A stretch of 64,000 nucleotides of DNA from an uncultured Clostridia bacterium (GCA_944384925.1 CALWVF010000021.1:1-64000); one strand, 5' to 3'. Shown: positions 19,753 to 29,712, counted from the first letter of the stretch. Numbers and translations: made by a program. The notes: generated from the sequence alone by a model not told the origin.

Positions 19753-20121
19753 CTAATTATTCCAACCTATCGTATATTCCTTAACAATATTTCCATTAAT
19801 AATATGCTCATCAATAATTCGAGAAACTTTCTCTGGTGTAATATTTACATATGTAGCCTTTTCATTTCCTGGAAAAATAATTTCAACTCTTGGCTCATAT
19901 TCGCAAGAACCAGCGCAATCTGTTTGAGTAATAGTAACATTTCTTATATTTTTCTTATCTACTTGATTAATAAATTCTTTCATCACTTGCCTTGCTCCCG
20001 CTGCTATTCCGCATGTTGCCATTCCAATCAAAACTTTTATGTCATTAGGGTTGTTATTTCGTACATTTATATTTTTTCTTGCCTCATCTCTAATCTTTTT
20101 TAGTTCTTCTAAAGTTTTCAT
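19753..20121 (-). CDS. Thioredoxin-like 2Fe-2S ferredoxin of the hydrogenase operon
   Basis: A 122-residue protein with a thioredoxin-like 2Fe-2S fold (GMATCGIAAGARQVM near 33-47 and TQTDCAGSCEYEP near 75-87, giving the four Cys). Similar small subunits recur in clostridial hydrogenase operons. The start at 20121 overlaps the previous gene's stop as ATGA with GGAGGTGGGG upstream, indicating translational coupling. It probably feeds electrons to or from the NuoF-like subunit. Confidence 0.85.
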   Translation of the reverse strand: MKTLEELKKIRDEARKNINVRNNNPNDIKVLIGMATCGIAAGARQVMKEFINQVDKKNIRNVTITQTDCAGSCEYEPRVEIIFPGNEKATYVNITPEKVSRIIDEHIINGNIVKEYTIGWNN

Positions 20122-20675
20122 TGAACCCCACCTCCGGAAATTATTTTTGTTTGCTCCTTTAAATATCCATTTACCCAATTCATAACATGTGGAGAATTTA
20201 AAGCAACATCGTCATTAAGCAATTCGCGCATTCGACGAGTATCTAACCTAAAATATTTATCATCTATACCTCTCTCGTAAATAAAATCTAAATTTGGGTT
20301 ACATCTTATTAGTATTTCTATAGTACAATTCATTTTACCTATTGGTAACATATCTACACTCGATAAATTAAACACACCAATAACTTGCGTACCTAAATCC
20401 TTTTTTGAGTTTATTGAAAAACTTCCTCCTGTGAGCTCTGCTGACATCTTAAATAATGATATTCCTAATCCAACTTCCCTTATATCCCTTGTTGTATAAA
20501 ATGGATTACAAACCTTGTTAATATTTTTAAATTCTATACCGCTTCCGTTATCTAATACACCAACTAACAATGAATTATTAATTGTGTTATTTAGCACCTT
20601 TATTTTTATTAAATCTGCCCCTGATCGTATAGAATTTTGAACTAAATCTAATATATGTAATGACAATTCTTTCAT
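20118..20675 (-). CDS. HATPase-domain protein in the hydrogenase operon
   Basis: A 185-residue GHKL ATPase-like protein without a sensor or phosphorylatable His. Visible: the N box DLVQNSIRSGADLIKI near 10-25, the G1 box VGVLDNGSGIEF near 37-48 and the G2 region VGLGISLFKMSAELTGGSF near 68-86. Its C-terminal 60 residues are unrecognised. Genes like this sit between NuoE and the 2Fe-2S subunit in several clostridial hydrogenase operons, so a regulatory or assembly role is inferred. It overlaps the next gene by 4 bases. Confidence 0.8.
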   Translation of the reverse strand: MKELSLHILDLVQNSIRSGADLIKIKVLNNTINNSLLVGVLDNGSGIEFKNINKVCNPFYTTRDIREVGLGISLFKMSAELTGGSFSINSKKDLGTQVIGVFNLSSVDMLPIGKMNCTIEILIRCNPNLDFIYERGIDDKYFRLDTRRMRELLNDDVALNSPHVMNWVNGYLKEQTKIISGGGVQ

Positions 20676-20676
20676 A

Positions 20677-21171
20677 TTATTTATACTTCTCTAAAATAAC
20701 GTCTATATCGCTTGGTTTAAGTCGTCCATAAACTTCACCATTTATTGTCATCACAGGGGCTAAACCGCATGCGCCTATACACCGACATGCTGTTAAAGAA
20801 AATTTACCGTCTTCTGTACATTCTTCTGGACCTATTCCTAATTTATCTGTTAATTTATCAAGTATCTTTGATGCACCCTTAACATAACACGCTGTTCCCA
20901 TACACACCGATATATTATATTCACCCTTCGGGACCAAGGAAAATTGCGAATAAAATGTTGATACTCCATATACCTCTTCTAGATCAATATTTAACTCCCG
21001 GGCAATTCTTTTTTGAACCTCCTCCGGCAAATACCCATATATATCTTGTGCTTCTTGTAAAATTAGCATCAAAGCTCCAGGGGTATTTTTATGTTTACTT
21101 ATAGTTTCCGTTAATTTTTCTTCTTTATCAGGTATATTTTTAAAAGGTATCTTACTAATTTTCTTTTTCAT
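20677..21171 (-). CDS. hydC: Hydrogenase NuoE-like subunit HydC
   Basis: A 164-residue 24-kDa-type subunit with one thioredoxin-like 2Fe-2S centre: CMGTACYVKG near 85-94 and CRCIGACGLAPV near 125-136. The N-terminal helical region (LMLILQEAQDIYGYLPEEVQ) is typical of NuoE. The start at 21171 is preferred over 21183 because GGGGG lies just upstream of the second ATG. It is first in the hydC-HATPase-2Fe2S-hydB-hydA operon. Confidence 0.92.
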   Translation of the reverse strand: MKKKISKIPFKNIPDKEEKLTETISKHKNTPGALMLILQEAQDIYGYLPEEVQKRIARELNIDLEEVYGVSTFYSQFSLVPKGEYNISVCMGTACYVKGASKILDKLTDKLGIGPEECTEDGKFSLTACRCIGACGLAPVMTINGEVYGRLKPSDIDVILEKYK

Positions 21172-21463
21172 AACTACCCCCATAACTTAATATGTCAAAA
21201 TACAGTCAAACTATCGAAAATTTTTTATCAACAAAATTATATTATATATAAGAACTAAAATCTACACTTTACATCCAATATTCTACTAATAGTGTCAATA
21301 ATTGCATATATCTTTAAATTTACAAATTAAATGGTGAGCCTAAATATCTATTAATTTTAGTAATTCATATATTATCTAAATTTGCAAATATATATGCTAA
21401 CAATAGCTATAAATAGCATTGTCATATTGGTTACATAGCAATCAATATGTTCCAATATGTAGA
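21172..21463. other. Gene-free spacer upstream of the hydrogenase operon
   Basis: AT-rich and without a credible open frame. The operon promoter should lie here on the minus strand; I could not choose one site with confidence. Confidence 0.4.
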
Positions 21464-21814
21464 TTATACTTTGCTTGTAACTTTTAAAAGCTTATATATT
21501 TCAACACAAGTATCATAGCTATTCTTGTGTGTTCTTAAAACTGCAATATTGTGTTGTATTGCTTTATCCCTAGCATCTTCATCAAGATAAGCATCTTCTG
21601 CTAAAATTATGCAAGATATATCTGCTAATGTTGCAACTGCAATAGCATTAATATTTCCCATAACAGTTACCCAAGCATCCTTCGGTTTAGCCTTCGACAT
21701 AACCCAGCTTAAGAAATCACCTGTGTAACAACCCTTTATGTATTTGTCATTAATATCCTTTCCAACTAAAACTTGATAACTTAACTCATTTTTCAAATCT
21801 TCTACACTAACCAT
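21464..21814 (-). CDS. DRTGG-domain protein
   Basis: A 116-residue protein resembling the DRTGG domain, a ligand-sensing module also found in phosphotransacetylases and CBS proteins. It has the alternating strand/helix pattern LVGKDINDKYIKGCYTGDFLSWVM, AWVTVMGNINAIAVATLADISCIILAEDAYLDED and NIAVLRTHKNSYDTCVEIYKLL. AAGGAG precedes the ATG. It lies on the same strand 290 bp upstream of hydC, and DRTGG genes often accompany clostridial hydrogenase operons, which suggests a sensory role in redox metabolism. Confidence 0.75.
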   Translation of the reverse strand: MVSVEDLKNELSYQVLVGKDINDKYIKGCYTGDFLSWVMSKAKPKDAWVTVMGNINAIAVATLADISCIILAEDAYLDEDARDKAIQHNIAVLRTHKNSYDTCVEIYKLLKVTSKV

Positions 21815-22251
21815 AATTTTTATACTCCTTACTATAATAAATTAATCATAAATTAATTTTACTTTTAATCAGTAATTTTACCATACTTTTATATTATAAG
21901 TCTACAGAAATAAGAAGAAATGTTTCCCTACATATGCTAAAACGTCACTCATTATATCGCCTCCATATGTTGTCTGAACTTCTAATCTCAAGTCTAATGC
22001 AAACATACACATTTATACCATTACATTTACAATATCCTTTATACTCATATTCATATTTCACCACTAATATTCATTTTAAAATTTATGCTCAATCATATAA
22101 AATTATATATTTTATATGACAATAATATATATTAATTTTGTCAAATAAAAATTTCTCTTTATAATATGTATTTTATTTAGTGCATATAAATGTTTAATGT
22201 ATTGTTACTATTGCCTTAAAATCACCATGTATTAATAAGGAGGATAATAAT
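21815..22251. other. Divergent gene-free region before serC
   Basis: No gene, T-box or known riboswitch core was seen. AAGGAGG lies 8 bases ahead of serC. Confidence 0.45.
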
Positions 22252-23337
22252 ATGAATAAAGTCTACAATTTTTCTGCTGGGCCATCTACTATGCCAAAGC
22301 ACGTTTTAAAAAGAGCAGAAAAAGAAATGCTAAACTATAACCATAGTGGTCAATCGGTTATGGAAATGTCTCATAGATCAAAAATATTTCAAGAAATACT
22401 CGAAGATACTAAAAGCCTAATAAGAAATATTATGGATATTCCAGACAACTATGATATATTATTTCTTCAAGGCGGTGCATCGTCTCAGTTTGCTATGGTT
22501 CCCCTTAATCTATTTGGTAAATACAAAAGTGCAGATTTTATACTAACAGGACAATGGTCTACCAAAGCATATAACGAGGCAAAAAAATATGGTGATGCAA
22601 ATATTATAGCATCATCCAAAGATAAAAATTTTTCATATATACCTAAAGTAGACAAAGAAATGGTTAACCCAAATGCAGATTTTTTATTTTATTGCATGAA
22701 TAATACCATTTATGGTACAAAATTTAATTATATTCCTAATTCAAAAAATATTCCACTAGTATCTGATATATCTTCATTTATTTTGTCGGAACCAATAGAT
22801 GTATCAAAATTTGGAGTTTTATATGCTTGCGCTCAAAAAAACCTTGGTCCAGCTGGGTTAACCATTGTGATTATACGCAAAGACCTGTTAAACCATGCTT
22901 TAAGCATCACTCCTACCATGTTTAATTATAGTGTTCATTCTGAACATAACTCATTATATAACACCCCTCCATGCTATTGCATATATATTTGTAAACTTAT
23001 GCTCGAGTGGATAAAAGATGAAATCGGTAGCTTAGAAAATATGAAAAAAATAAATCAGCAAAAAGCAAACATACTGTATAACTATATTGATAATTCAACT
23101 TTATTCCACTCATATGTTGATAAATCTTGTAGATCTCTTATGAATATACCATTTGTAACTAAATCAAAAGAATTAGACGACAAATTTATTAAGCAAGCAA
23201 CACTAAATAATATAATTAATATAAAGGGCCATAGATCTATCGGTGGTATGCGTGCATCCATTTATAATGCTATGCCTATAGAAGGAGTAGAATTCCTAGT
23301 AGATTTTATGCAAAAGTTCGAGAAAGAAAACTCCTAG
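22252..23337 (+). CDS. serC: Phosphoserine aminotransferase
   Basis: A 361-residue class V PLP aminotransferase converting 3-phosphohydroxypyruvate to phosphoserine. Features: YNFSAGPSTMPKHVL at the N-terminus, FLQGGASSQFAMVP near 71-84, the PLP lysine in ACAQKNLGPAGLTI near 190-203, and HRSIGGMRASIYNA near 325. Length is normal. It forms a two-gene serine biosynthesis operon with serA, 60 bp downstream. No serB-like phosphatase is adjacent. Confidence 0.95.
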   Translation: MNKVYNFSAGPSTMPKHVLKRAEKEMLNYNHSGQSVMEMSHRSKIFQEILEDTKSLIRNIMDIPDNYDILFLQGGASSQFAMVPLNLFGKYKSADFILTGQWSTKAYNEAKKYGDANIIASSKDKNFSYIPKVDKEMVNPNADFLFYCMNNTIYGTKFNYIPNSKNIPLVSDISSFILSEPIDVSKFGVLYACAQKNLGPAGLTIVIIRKDLLNHALSITPTMFNYSVHSEHNSLYNTPPCYCIYICKLMLEWIKDEIGSLENMKKINQQKANILYNYIDNSTLFHSYVDKSCRSLMNIPFVTKSKELDDKFIKQATLNNIINIKGHRSIGGMRASIYNAMPIEGVEFLVDFMQKFEKENS

Positions 23338-23400
23338 TTTAATCCATTTACTTCAATCCTATTATAATATTTAATCTATTAAGTTAGGTGGTATTTTTAA

Positions 23401-24564
23401 ATGTATAAGATATTAACTCTTAACAATATTGCAACAAAGGGACTAAAACAATTAAGCAATGAATATACATATGCAAATAATACAGAAAACCCAGATATAA
23501 TATTTGTTCGTTCAAAATCATTACACGAAATGACATTAAATAATAACCTAATTTCTATTATACGTTTAGGCTCTGGTACAAATAATATTCCAATCGATAA
23601 ATGTAGTGAAAAAGGTATTGTTGTATTTAATACTCCATCTGCCAACTCCAATGCAGTTAAAGAACTGGTAATCGCAAGCCTAATTATGTCCTCTCGAAAT
23701 CTTTTCAATGCTGTCAATTGGGTAAATAATATAAATTCAGAGCAAAAAAATGATCTCTCTAAGCTGGTTGAAAAAAGTAAAAGCACCTTCAAAGGAAGCG
23801 AAATAAAAGGTAAAAATATTGGTATTATTGGCCTTGGCTCTATTGGTAGCTTGGTTGCAAACGATGCAAATAAGCTTGGAATGCATGTTTATGGATATGA
23901 TCCATTTATATCTATAAATTCTGCATTCAAAATATCTTCCGCTGTTAAATACGTAACTTCTATTAATGATATATATAGAAAATGCGATTATATTACCTTA
24001 CACGCCCCATTAAACGATTCTACAATTAACCTGATCGATAAATCTTCTATATCCAAAATGAAAAACGGTGTAAAGCTTTTAAATTTCTCACGTTCAGGTT
24101 TAGTTAATATAAACCATGTAAAACAAGCATTAGAAGAAAATAAAATTTCTTGTTATATAACAGATTTTCCACAACCTGAACTTATGCATGTTGAAAACGC
24201 AATTAATATTCCACATTTAGGTGCATCTACATTTGAGTCTGAAGACAATTGTTCTCTTATGGCTGCAACTCAAATTCAAGATTTTATCAAAAATGGTAAT
24301 ATAATCAATTCTGTTAATATTCCTAACATATCCATGACCAAAAATTCAGCAAATCGATTAACTGTTTTTCATAGCAATATTCCCAATATGATATGCAAAA
24401 TAACTTCTCTTCTTGCACAAAATAATGTTAATATTGAGCACATGCAAAGTGTCTCTAAACAAAATTATGCTTATGCTATATTCGATACTAACAATGACAT
24501 CAATACTAATACTTTAAATCTTATAAATAATGTAGATGGAATTATTAGAATTAGGTTAATTTAA
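23401..24564 (+). CDS. serA: D-3-phosphoglycerate dehydrogenase with ACT domain
   Basis: A 387-residue NAD-dependent 2-hydroxyacid dehydrogenase for the first step of serine synthesis. Rossmann loop GIIGLGSIGSLVAND near 141-155; catalytic Arg in FSRSGLVN near 227-234 and His in IPHLGASTFES near 272-282. A C-terminal ACT domain (about 315-387, VFHSNIPNMICKITSLLAQNNVNI) suggests feedback by serine. AGGTGG precedes the ATG. Product is fed directly to serC upstream. Confidence 0.94.
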   Translation: MYKILTLNNIATKGLKQLSNEYTYANNTENPDIIFVRSKSLHEMTLNNNLISIIRLGSGTNNIPIDKCSEKGIVVFNTPSANSNAVKELVIASLIMSSRNLFNAVNWVNNINSEQKNDLSKLVEKSKSTFKGSEIKGKNIGIIGLGSIGSLVANDANKLGMHVYGYDPFISINSAFKISSAVKYVTSINDIYRKCDYITLHAPLNDSTINLIDKSSISKMKNGVKLLNFSRSGLVNINHVKQALEENKISCYITDFPQPELMHVENAINIPHLGASTFESEDNCSLMAATQIQDFIKNGNIINSVNIPNISMTKNSANRLTVFHSNIPNMICKITSLLAQNNVNIEHMQSVSKQNYAYAIFDTNNDINTNTLNLINNVDGIIRIRLI

Positions 24565-24631
24565 ATATTGAGAATTATATCTCTATTTTATTATAAGTAC
24601 AATATCTATAAATTTATGAGACTATTTTATA

Positions 24632-25642
24632 CTAGTCCTTATTTGCTATTGGATCTAATTTTGCATCTTTTTTAGAGCGTTTTTTTGGTTCTTTCACTGG
24701 CCATTTCAAACTTATTGCTCCATCAGACGATATATATTCTTCTTCTAAAAAGGCTTTTATCTCTTTAACTACATTTACACAATTTTCTTTAAATCCAGAA
24801 AAATTCATAAATTCTAAATGCATGCGAAAAATTGAATACCAATTTACTATTATAACTCGTATCGATGCTATTAAAAAGGATGTTCTATATTTTTTGTAAT
24901 CATTTTTACCCTCTAAAAAATTCCTTATGCACCCCAAAGCTCGTGTGTAATCATTAATTTTAGAAGCATTCATTGTGTTTAATATACTTCCTACTCTTTT
25001 TGTGTAATGATACAAACTTTTACTAGTTATCGCTACCTTGTTAGAATTATAGAGTAACCGAGGCGATGTAGATATGTCTTCAAAACACATATCATAAAAT
25101 TCTATATTATTGTCTTTAAACAAAGTTTTTTTATAAAGCTTATTCCACGCATAATGGTGCAACATTATGTCTTTTATAAGTTTATTTAATGCTTCATCTT
25201 TATTATATACTCCTGTTTTTGTTGTAAACGGCATATAAATATTTAGCCTAAACAATGGATAATATAAATAATGATTGCAATAAGCCATATCTGCATTATT
25301 TTTTTCTGCCATATTATATAATGTTTCTAAAAATGTGCAATCGATATAATCATCACTATCCATAAATGCAATATATTTGCCCTTAGCATTTCTAATACCA
25401 GTATTTCTAGCTTCTGCTAATCCTTTATTTGGCTGATTTATAACAATAAAGTTATCATAATTTTCTTCAAATTCTTTTATAATATTTAAACTTTCGTCTG
25501 TAGAACCATCATTAATAATAATAACTTCTATGTCTTTGAACGATTGATTAACCACAGACATCAATGCCTTTCTTAAATACTTTTGAACATTATATACCGG
25601 AATAATCAAACTAATTGCTGGATTAACATTATTAGTATTCAA
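24632..25642 (-). CDS. Family 2 glycosyltransferase
   Basis: A 336-residue GT-A glycosyltransferase with an N-terminal catalytic domain: SLIIPVYNVQKYL near 12-24, IIINDGSTDES near 42-52 and the metal-binding FMDSDDYID near 93-101. The C-terminal half is typical of GT2 enzymes for surface polysaccharides or lipoteichoic acid, and ends in a very basic tail (KEPKKRSKKDAK) that could hold it at the membrane. TTG start after GGAGG. It follows a paralogous GT2 gene by about 40 bp. Donor and acceptor are unknown. Confidence 0.87.
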   Translation of the reverse strand: MNTNNVNPAISLIIPVYNVQKYLRKALMSVVNQSFKDIEVIIINDGSTDESLNIIKEFEENYDNFIVINQPNKGLAEARNTGIRNAKGKYIAFMDSDDYIDCTFLETLYNMAEKNNADMAYCNHYLYYPLFRLNIYMPFTTKTGVYNKDEALNKLIKDIMLHHYAWNKLYKKTLFKDNNIEFYDMCFEDISTSPRLLYNSNKVAITSKSLYHYTKRVGSILNTMNASKINDYTRALGCIRNFLEGKNDYKKYRTSFLIASIRVIIVNWYSIFRMHLEFMNFSGFKENCVNVVKEIKAFLEEEYISSDGAISLKWPVKEPKKRSKKDAKLDPIANKD

Positions 25643-25683
25643 TTTTAATCCTCCATTTCTTTAAATTTCACAACATATAATAT

Positions 25684-26634
25684 TTATACAATGTTTGGAA
25701 ATTTATCTATATTTCCAATATTATTTTTAAAATCTTTTTTTAAACACTTTATAATGGCTGAGTTGCTTTTTTTTAAAATCTTCATAATCCATAAAAAATC
25801 TCGATTTTTTTTATATATTAAAAAAATCATTTTTAAATTACAAATAAATAACCTCAACGTATAAAGCTTATAACTTAATTTGAAGTCATTATAAATATTC
25901 TCATTCTCTAAAAAAAGCCTAAGCATAGCCAAAGATTTTATATAATCATTTAATTGAGATACATTTACTGTATGAACTAGACTATCTTTATTATTTGTAT
26001 AATAATAATACGATTTACTAATAACAGCAATTTTATTTGAGTAATATATTAACTTTGGCACTGTACTTATGTCTTCAAAACACATCTTAGGATATTCTAT
26101 ATTATTATTTTCAAACAAATCACGTTTCCATAACTTATTCCACATTGTATAATGTATTCTAAAATCTCTTATCATTATATTTAAAAACTTATATGGTTTA
26201 TATACCCCCGAAGAAAGCATAAATAAATCCTTTATTACTATATTTTTCTTAGGGTAATATGTTGAATATCCACAGCAAACAACATCACATTCTTTGTCTA
26301 ATGCTTCTTTATACATATCTTTAAGAAAATCTTTATCAACAAAATCATCGCTATCTATAAATGAGATAAATTTTCCTTTAGATATTTTTATTCCTTTATT
26401 TCTTGCCGCCGATGCGCCCATATTTTCTTGTTGTATATATTTAAAATTAAGATATTTATTTGTAAATTCCTTTATAATTTCTATCGATGAATCTGTTGAT
26501 CCATCGTCTATTATTATCACTTCAAAATTCTTAAAGTCTTGCCTCCCTACAGAGTCCAGACATTTAGTAAGATATCTTTCTGAATTATAAACCGGAATTA
26601 TTACACTTATCAGTGGTGAGTTAGAATTCTCCAA
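25684..26634 (-). CDS. Family 2 glycosyltransferase
   Basis: A 316-residue paralogue of the downstream gene, with SVIIPVYNSERYLTKCLDSV near 9-28, IIDDGSTDSS near 40-49 and FIDSDDFVD near 91-99. TTG start after GAGGG. The lysine-rich C-terminus again suggests membrane association. The two enzymes share an arrangement around the motif HYxxWNKLxKxxLF, so they are likely recent duplicates with different acceptors. They share a probable transcript with the flippase-like gene 30 bp upstream. Confidence 0.87.
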   Translation of the reverse strand: MENSNSPLISVIIPVYNSERYLTKCLDSVGRQDFKNFEVIIIDDGSTDSSIEIIKEFTNKYLNFKYIQQENMGASAARNKGIKISKGKFISFIDSDDFVDKDFLKDMYKEALDKECDVVCCGYSTYYPKKNIVIKDLFMLSSGVYKPYKFLNIMIRDFRIHYTMWNKLWKRDLFENNNIEYPKMCFEDISTVPKLIYYSNKIAVISKSYYYYTNNKDSLVHTVNVSQLNDYIKSLAMLRLFLENENIYNDFKLSYKLYTLRLFICNLKMIFLIYKKNRDFLWIMKILKKSNSAIIKCLKKDFKNNIGNIDKFPNIV

Positions 26635-26666
26635 TTATATCAACCCTCATTAGTACACTTTATAAA

Positions 26667-27677
26667 CTATTTAATTAATCTTGCAAATGGTGCAGAAATT
26701 AAGATAGTTAAATAATATGTTATTAGTCTCCACAGCAAAACTGCTGACTTAATTGTATCTTGTGTAAAGTACAAGCTAAAAAACATATAAAACATACCCT
26801 CAGACGCACCCGACGCACCTGGCAGCGGTACAAACGATGAACTCATAGAAACAAACGCCTGTGAACAAATAATATTCAATACTCCTGCACCTGAAAGGTT
26901 AAAGCTCTTATATATAAAATAAGGTATCACATACATGCAAGTTATTTGCATAAAACAGCTAGTATATGTTGCTATCAATAGTTTTTTGTTGCTATACAAC
27001 TCTTTATTATTTTTATAAAAATAGTTCAGTTGATCTTCTAACTTAGAAACTTTGCCTTCTGGATTTTTAATTACATGAATCTTACTCATAAAATTAAAAA
27101 TAAAGTCAATAATTTTTTTTGTAAGTTCTTTGTTAAGCGAAAAAAATAATATTGCAATAATAACCAATGCTTGAGTAACAAACCCAAATATAGCAAAAAA
27201 CCACATAATGTTACTAATAACATTCACAAAATACTTAAAGCTTAAAACTATTGCGAGTGCACCGTAAGCCGTTATTAGAGATTGATAAACTAAAAATTTT
27301 TGAACTAATGCAGAAGTTGCTAACCCTGGGTCAATTCCCTGTTTAATCAGAGTATACAATTGCATTGGTTGTCCACCAGAAGCCGCCGGAGTTATTGCGC
27401 TAAAAAATTGGCCGACCATAGATACCTTAAAAGCGTTTGTAAATCTATATCCTTTCACAGAAGTCCTAATAAAAATATAAGCTAAACATATATCTATAAA
27501 TAGATTTAAAAGCTGAAACAATAAAGCTATAAGTAAAAATTTTTTATTAATGCGGCCTACATTTTTTACTAAATTAATAAGACCATTTTCAGATACACAT
27601 AAATATATAAGTAACCCAATAGAAAATAACATAACCAATATATTAAATACTTTTTTGTAGTTGATTGTTTCAGACAT
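26667..27677 (-). CDS. Flippase-like integral membrane protein (LPG synthase TM family)
   Basis: A 336-residue protein with about eight membrane helices, of the UPF0104 / lysylphosphatidylglycerol synthase transmembrane family. Family marks: SMVGQFFSAITPAASGGQPMQ near 85-105 and FVPLPGASGASEGMF near 295-309. Members without the aminoacyltransferase domain are thought to move lipid-linked sugars or lipids. GGAGG precedes the ATG. First gene of a three-gene operon with two glycosyltransferases, consistent with surface glycolipid or teichoic acid synthesis. Confidence 0.85.
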   Translation of the reverse strand: MSETINYKKVFNILVMLFSIGLLIYLCVSENGLINLVKNVGRINKKFLLIALLFQLLNLFIDICLAYIFIRTSVKGYRFTNAFKVSMVGQFFSAITPAASGGQPMQLYTLIKQGIDPGLATSALVQKFLVYQSLITAYGALAIVLSFKYFVNVISNIMWFFAIFGFVTQALVIIAILFFSLNKELTKKIIDFIFNFMSKIHVIKNPEGKVSKLEDQLNYFYKNNKELYSNKKLLIATYTSCFMQITCMYVIPYFIYKSFNLSGAGVLNIICSQAFVSMSSSFVPLPGASGASEGMFYMFFSLYFTQDTIKSAVLLWRLITYYLTILISAPFARLIK

Positions 27678-27920
27678 ACAGCCTCCAATAATTATAACAT
27701 AACCTAGCTATTTATATATAAATAAATCCACAAAAGTGTGTGCAAATAATCACATATAATTCATAATATCATATTTTTTTATTAATTTCCAGAAAAAAAT
27801 ATACACACATTAAAATTATTATATTTACATTCGATTATGCAGCAAATAATACAATTAATTAATTTAAATATTATAATTTTTATTTATTACATAGAATTAA
27901 TATTATTTCTTTAAAAAGGC

Positions 27921-27949
27921 TTGATTTTTATGTGTTATCATATTATAAT
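27921..27949 (+). promoter_or_regulatory. Promoter of the solitary 5S rRNA
   Basis: TTGATT at 27921-27926 and TATAAT at 27944-27949 with a 17-bp spacer, 33 bp upstream of the mature 5S end. Confidence 0.7.
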
Positions 27950-27981
27950 AACGTCGTTGAATATAGTTCAATTGCAGTTAA

Positions 27982-28097
<116 letters not shown>

Positions 28098-28102
28098 ATT
28101 TT

Positions 28103-28135
28103 TAGCAGTCATATTTGTGTGGCTGCTTTTTTATT
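28103..28135 (+). terminator. Terminator of the 5S gene
   Basis: AGCAGTCAnnnnnnTGTGGCTGCT stem with one internal mismatch, followed by TTTTTT. Confidence 0.85.
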
Positions 28136-28195
28136 ATGCTTTTGCTTTAACTAGCTATTCAATATTAAATATCCCTATATATAAAGGACGTAAAA

Positions 28196-29599
28196 ATGAA
28201 AAAAAATATTATTTGTATCTTTATATCACTATTTATTGCTTTATTATATCCAAGTAATGCTAATAGTGCATCTATATCTTTTCAATATAAATCTTTATCT
28301 ATCCCCGCTGGAAAATCCTTTTTTATGCCTGTACAACATCAAGGTAACCAGATTACATGGCACAGTAGCAATACTTCCATTGCTACTGTTAATAACGGTA
28401 TAATAACTGCAATTAAACCAGGCAGCTTAACTATAACTGCATCAGATAATCTTGGAAATAATGCAAAATGTAATGTAAACGTTTTAAAACCAGAACCTAT
28501 AAAATTCGCTTATTATACTCCCAATTTTTGCTTAAAAAACTCAGAAGTCGAGCTTATTGCTATAACTAATACAAATATTCAAGATGTAAAATTCTTTCTA
28601 GATAATCGCTATTTTCCTGCATCAAATAAAACTTTTGAAGGCAACACAATTGTTTGGTCTTGCAAAATTACTCTAAACAAATGTGGAACATTCTTTGTAC
28701 AGCCTTTTGCAAAAATAAATGAGAGTTGGGAAAAAGCTAACTCCACATTTAACATCCTTGTTAGTAATAATACCGATTATAACAAACATTCTATCGAAAA
28801 GCGACGCATAAGCGACAATGCTATTAAATTTATTTATACAAGTGAAGGTTTTGTTCCACACGTTTATGTTGATAAATTATGCAATTTACTAACATTAGGA
28901 TATGGCAAAGCAATATACCCAGGAAATCTGTTTTATAATAATATTACAAAACGTGAAGCATATGCAATGTTAGTAAATACTTTAAATGAATCCTACTTTT
29001 GCAGTAAGCTGAATGACTTTCTAATTTCTAATAATATAATGTTTAATCAACAAGAGTTCGATGCACTATTATCATTTTCCTATAATATTGGAACCAATTG
29101 GATGTGTTCAGATTCATATTTGAAAAATATAATCTTAAATTCTACAGCATCAACTTCAAATGGTAAAACCCTTAAAGGCGTTGTTATCGAACCTGATGGG
29201 TTAAATTTACGTGCATCCCCATCTATAAACTCAAAAAAAATATGTATACTGCAATACAATGAAAGCGTTACTGTTCTTAACAGTAAAAAGTTCAATAATT
29301 CATGGTATCATGTAAAAACAACTAATGGATATGAAGGATATTGTCATTGTAACTTTTTAAGTGTTTCTGAAGTCTTAAACGGTGTTAAAAGCCTTCAAAA
29401 TATAGATAAAAATAATTTTGCTTCTGAATTTTTATCTTATCATCACTCACTTAAAAAATGTATTCTTGGATTGTTTTACCGTCGGTTAGATGAACTTGCT
29501 ATGTTTTTTTATGGTAATTACAACCATCATTACATAAAAGGATATAACCCACATAAATTTCCTATTCCAAATTGCATTAAAAAATTATGGCAGCTATAA
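28196..29599 (+). CDS. Secreted BIG2 - GH24 lysozyme - SH3b cell-wall hydrolase
   Basis: A 467-residue exported muramidase. Order: signal peptide (1-24), BIG2 Ig-like domain (about 28-100, SIPAGKSF, ITWHSSNTSIATVNNGIITAIKPGSLTITA), a linker domain, phage-type GH24 lysozyme (about 200-305) with catalytic Glu in TSEGFVPHVYVDKL, Asp nine residues later and LTLGYG, then a bacterial SH3 domain (about 325-400, LNLRASPSINSKKICILQYNE). The Glu-Asp spacing matches T4-type lysozymes. Wall binding by the BIG2 and SH3b parts is inferred. AAAGGAC precedes the ATG. No holin is adjacent, so this is a cellular enzyme rather than a phage lysis gene. Confidence 0.88.
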   Translation: MKKNIICIFISLFIALLYPSNANSASISFQYKSLSIPAGKSFFMPVQHQGNQITWHSSNTSIATVNNGIITAIKPGSLTITASDNLGNNAKCNVNVLKPEPIKFAYYTPNFCLKNSEVELIAITNTNIQDVKFFLDNRYFPASNKTFEGNTIVWSCKITLNKCGTFFVQPFAKINESWEKANSTFNILVSNNTDYNKHSIEKRRISDNAIKFIYTSEGFVPHVYVDKLCNLLTLGYGKAIYPGNLFYNNITKREAYAMLVNTLNESYFCSKLNDFLISNNIMFNQQEFDALLSFSYNIGTNWMCSDSYLKNIILNSTASTSNGKTLKGVVIEPDGLNLRASPSINSKKICILQYNESVTVLNSKKFNNSWYHVKTTNGYEGYCHCNFLSVSEVLNGVKSLQNIDKNNFASEFLSYHHSLKKCILGLFYRRLDELAMFFYGNYNHHYIKGYNPHKFPIPNCIKKLWQL

Positions 29600-29664
29600 T
29601 TTAAACATTATTGATGATTTATAATATTGTTTTATATATTTATTTTAACCAAATTGCATTAAAA

Positions 29665-29712
29665 AGCTTATCAAGAAGATCTACATTAAATTGATTCTTC
29701 TCGATAAGCTTA
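29665..29712. terminator. Long inverted repeat, probable terminator
   Basis: AAGCTTATC.AGAAGATC pairs with GATTCTTCT.GATAAGCTT over about 17 bp with few mismatches. The T-run after it is weak. Confidence 0.6.
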
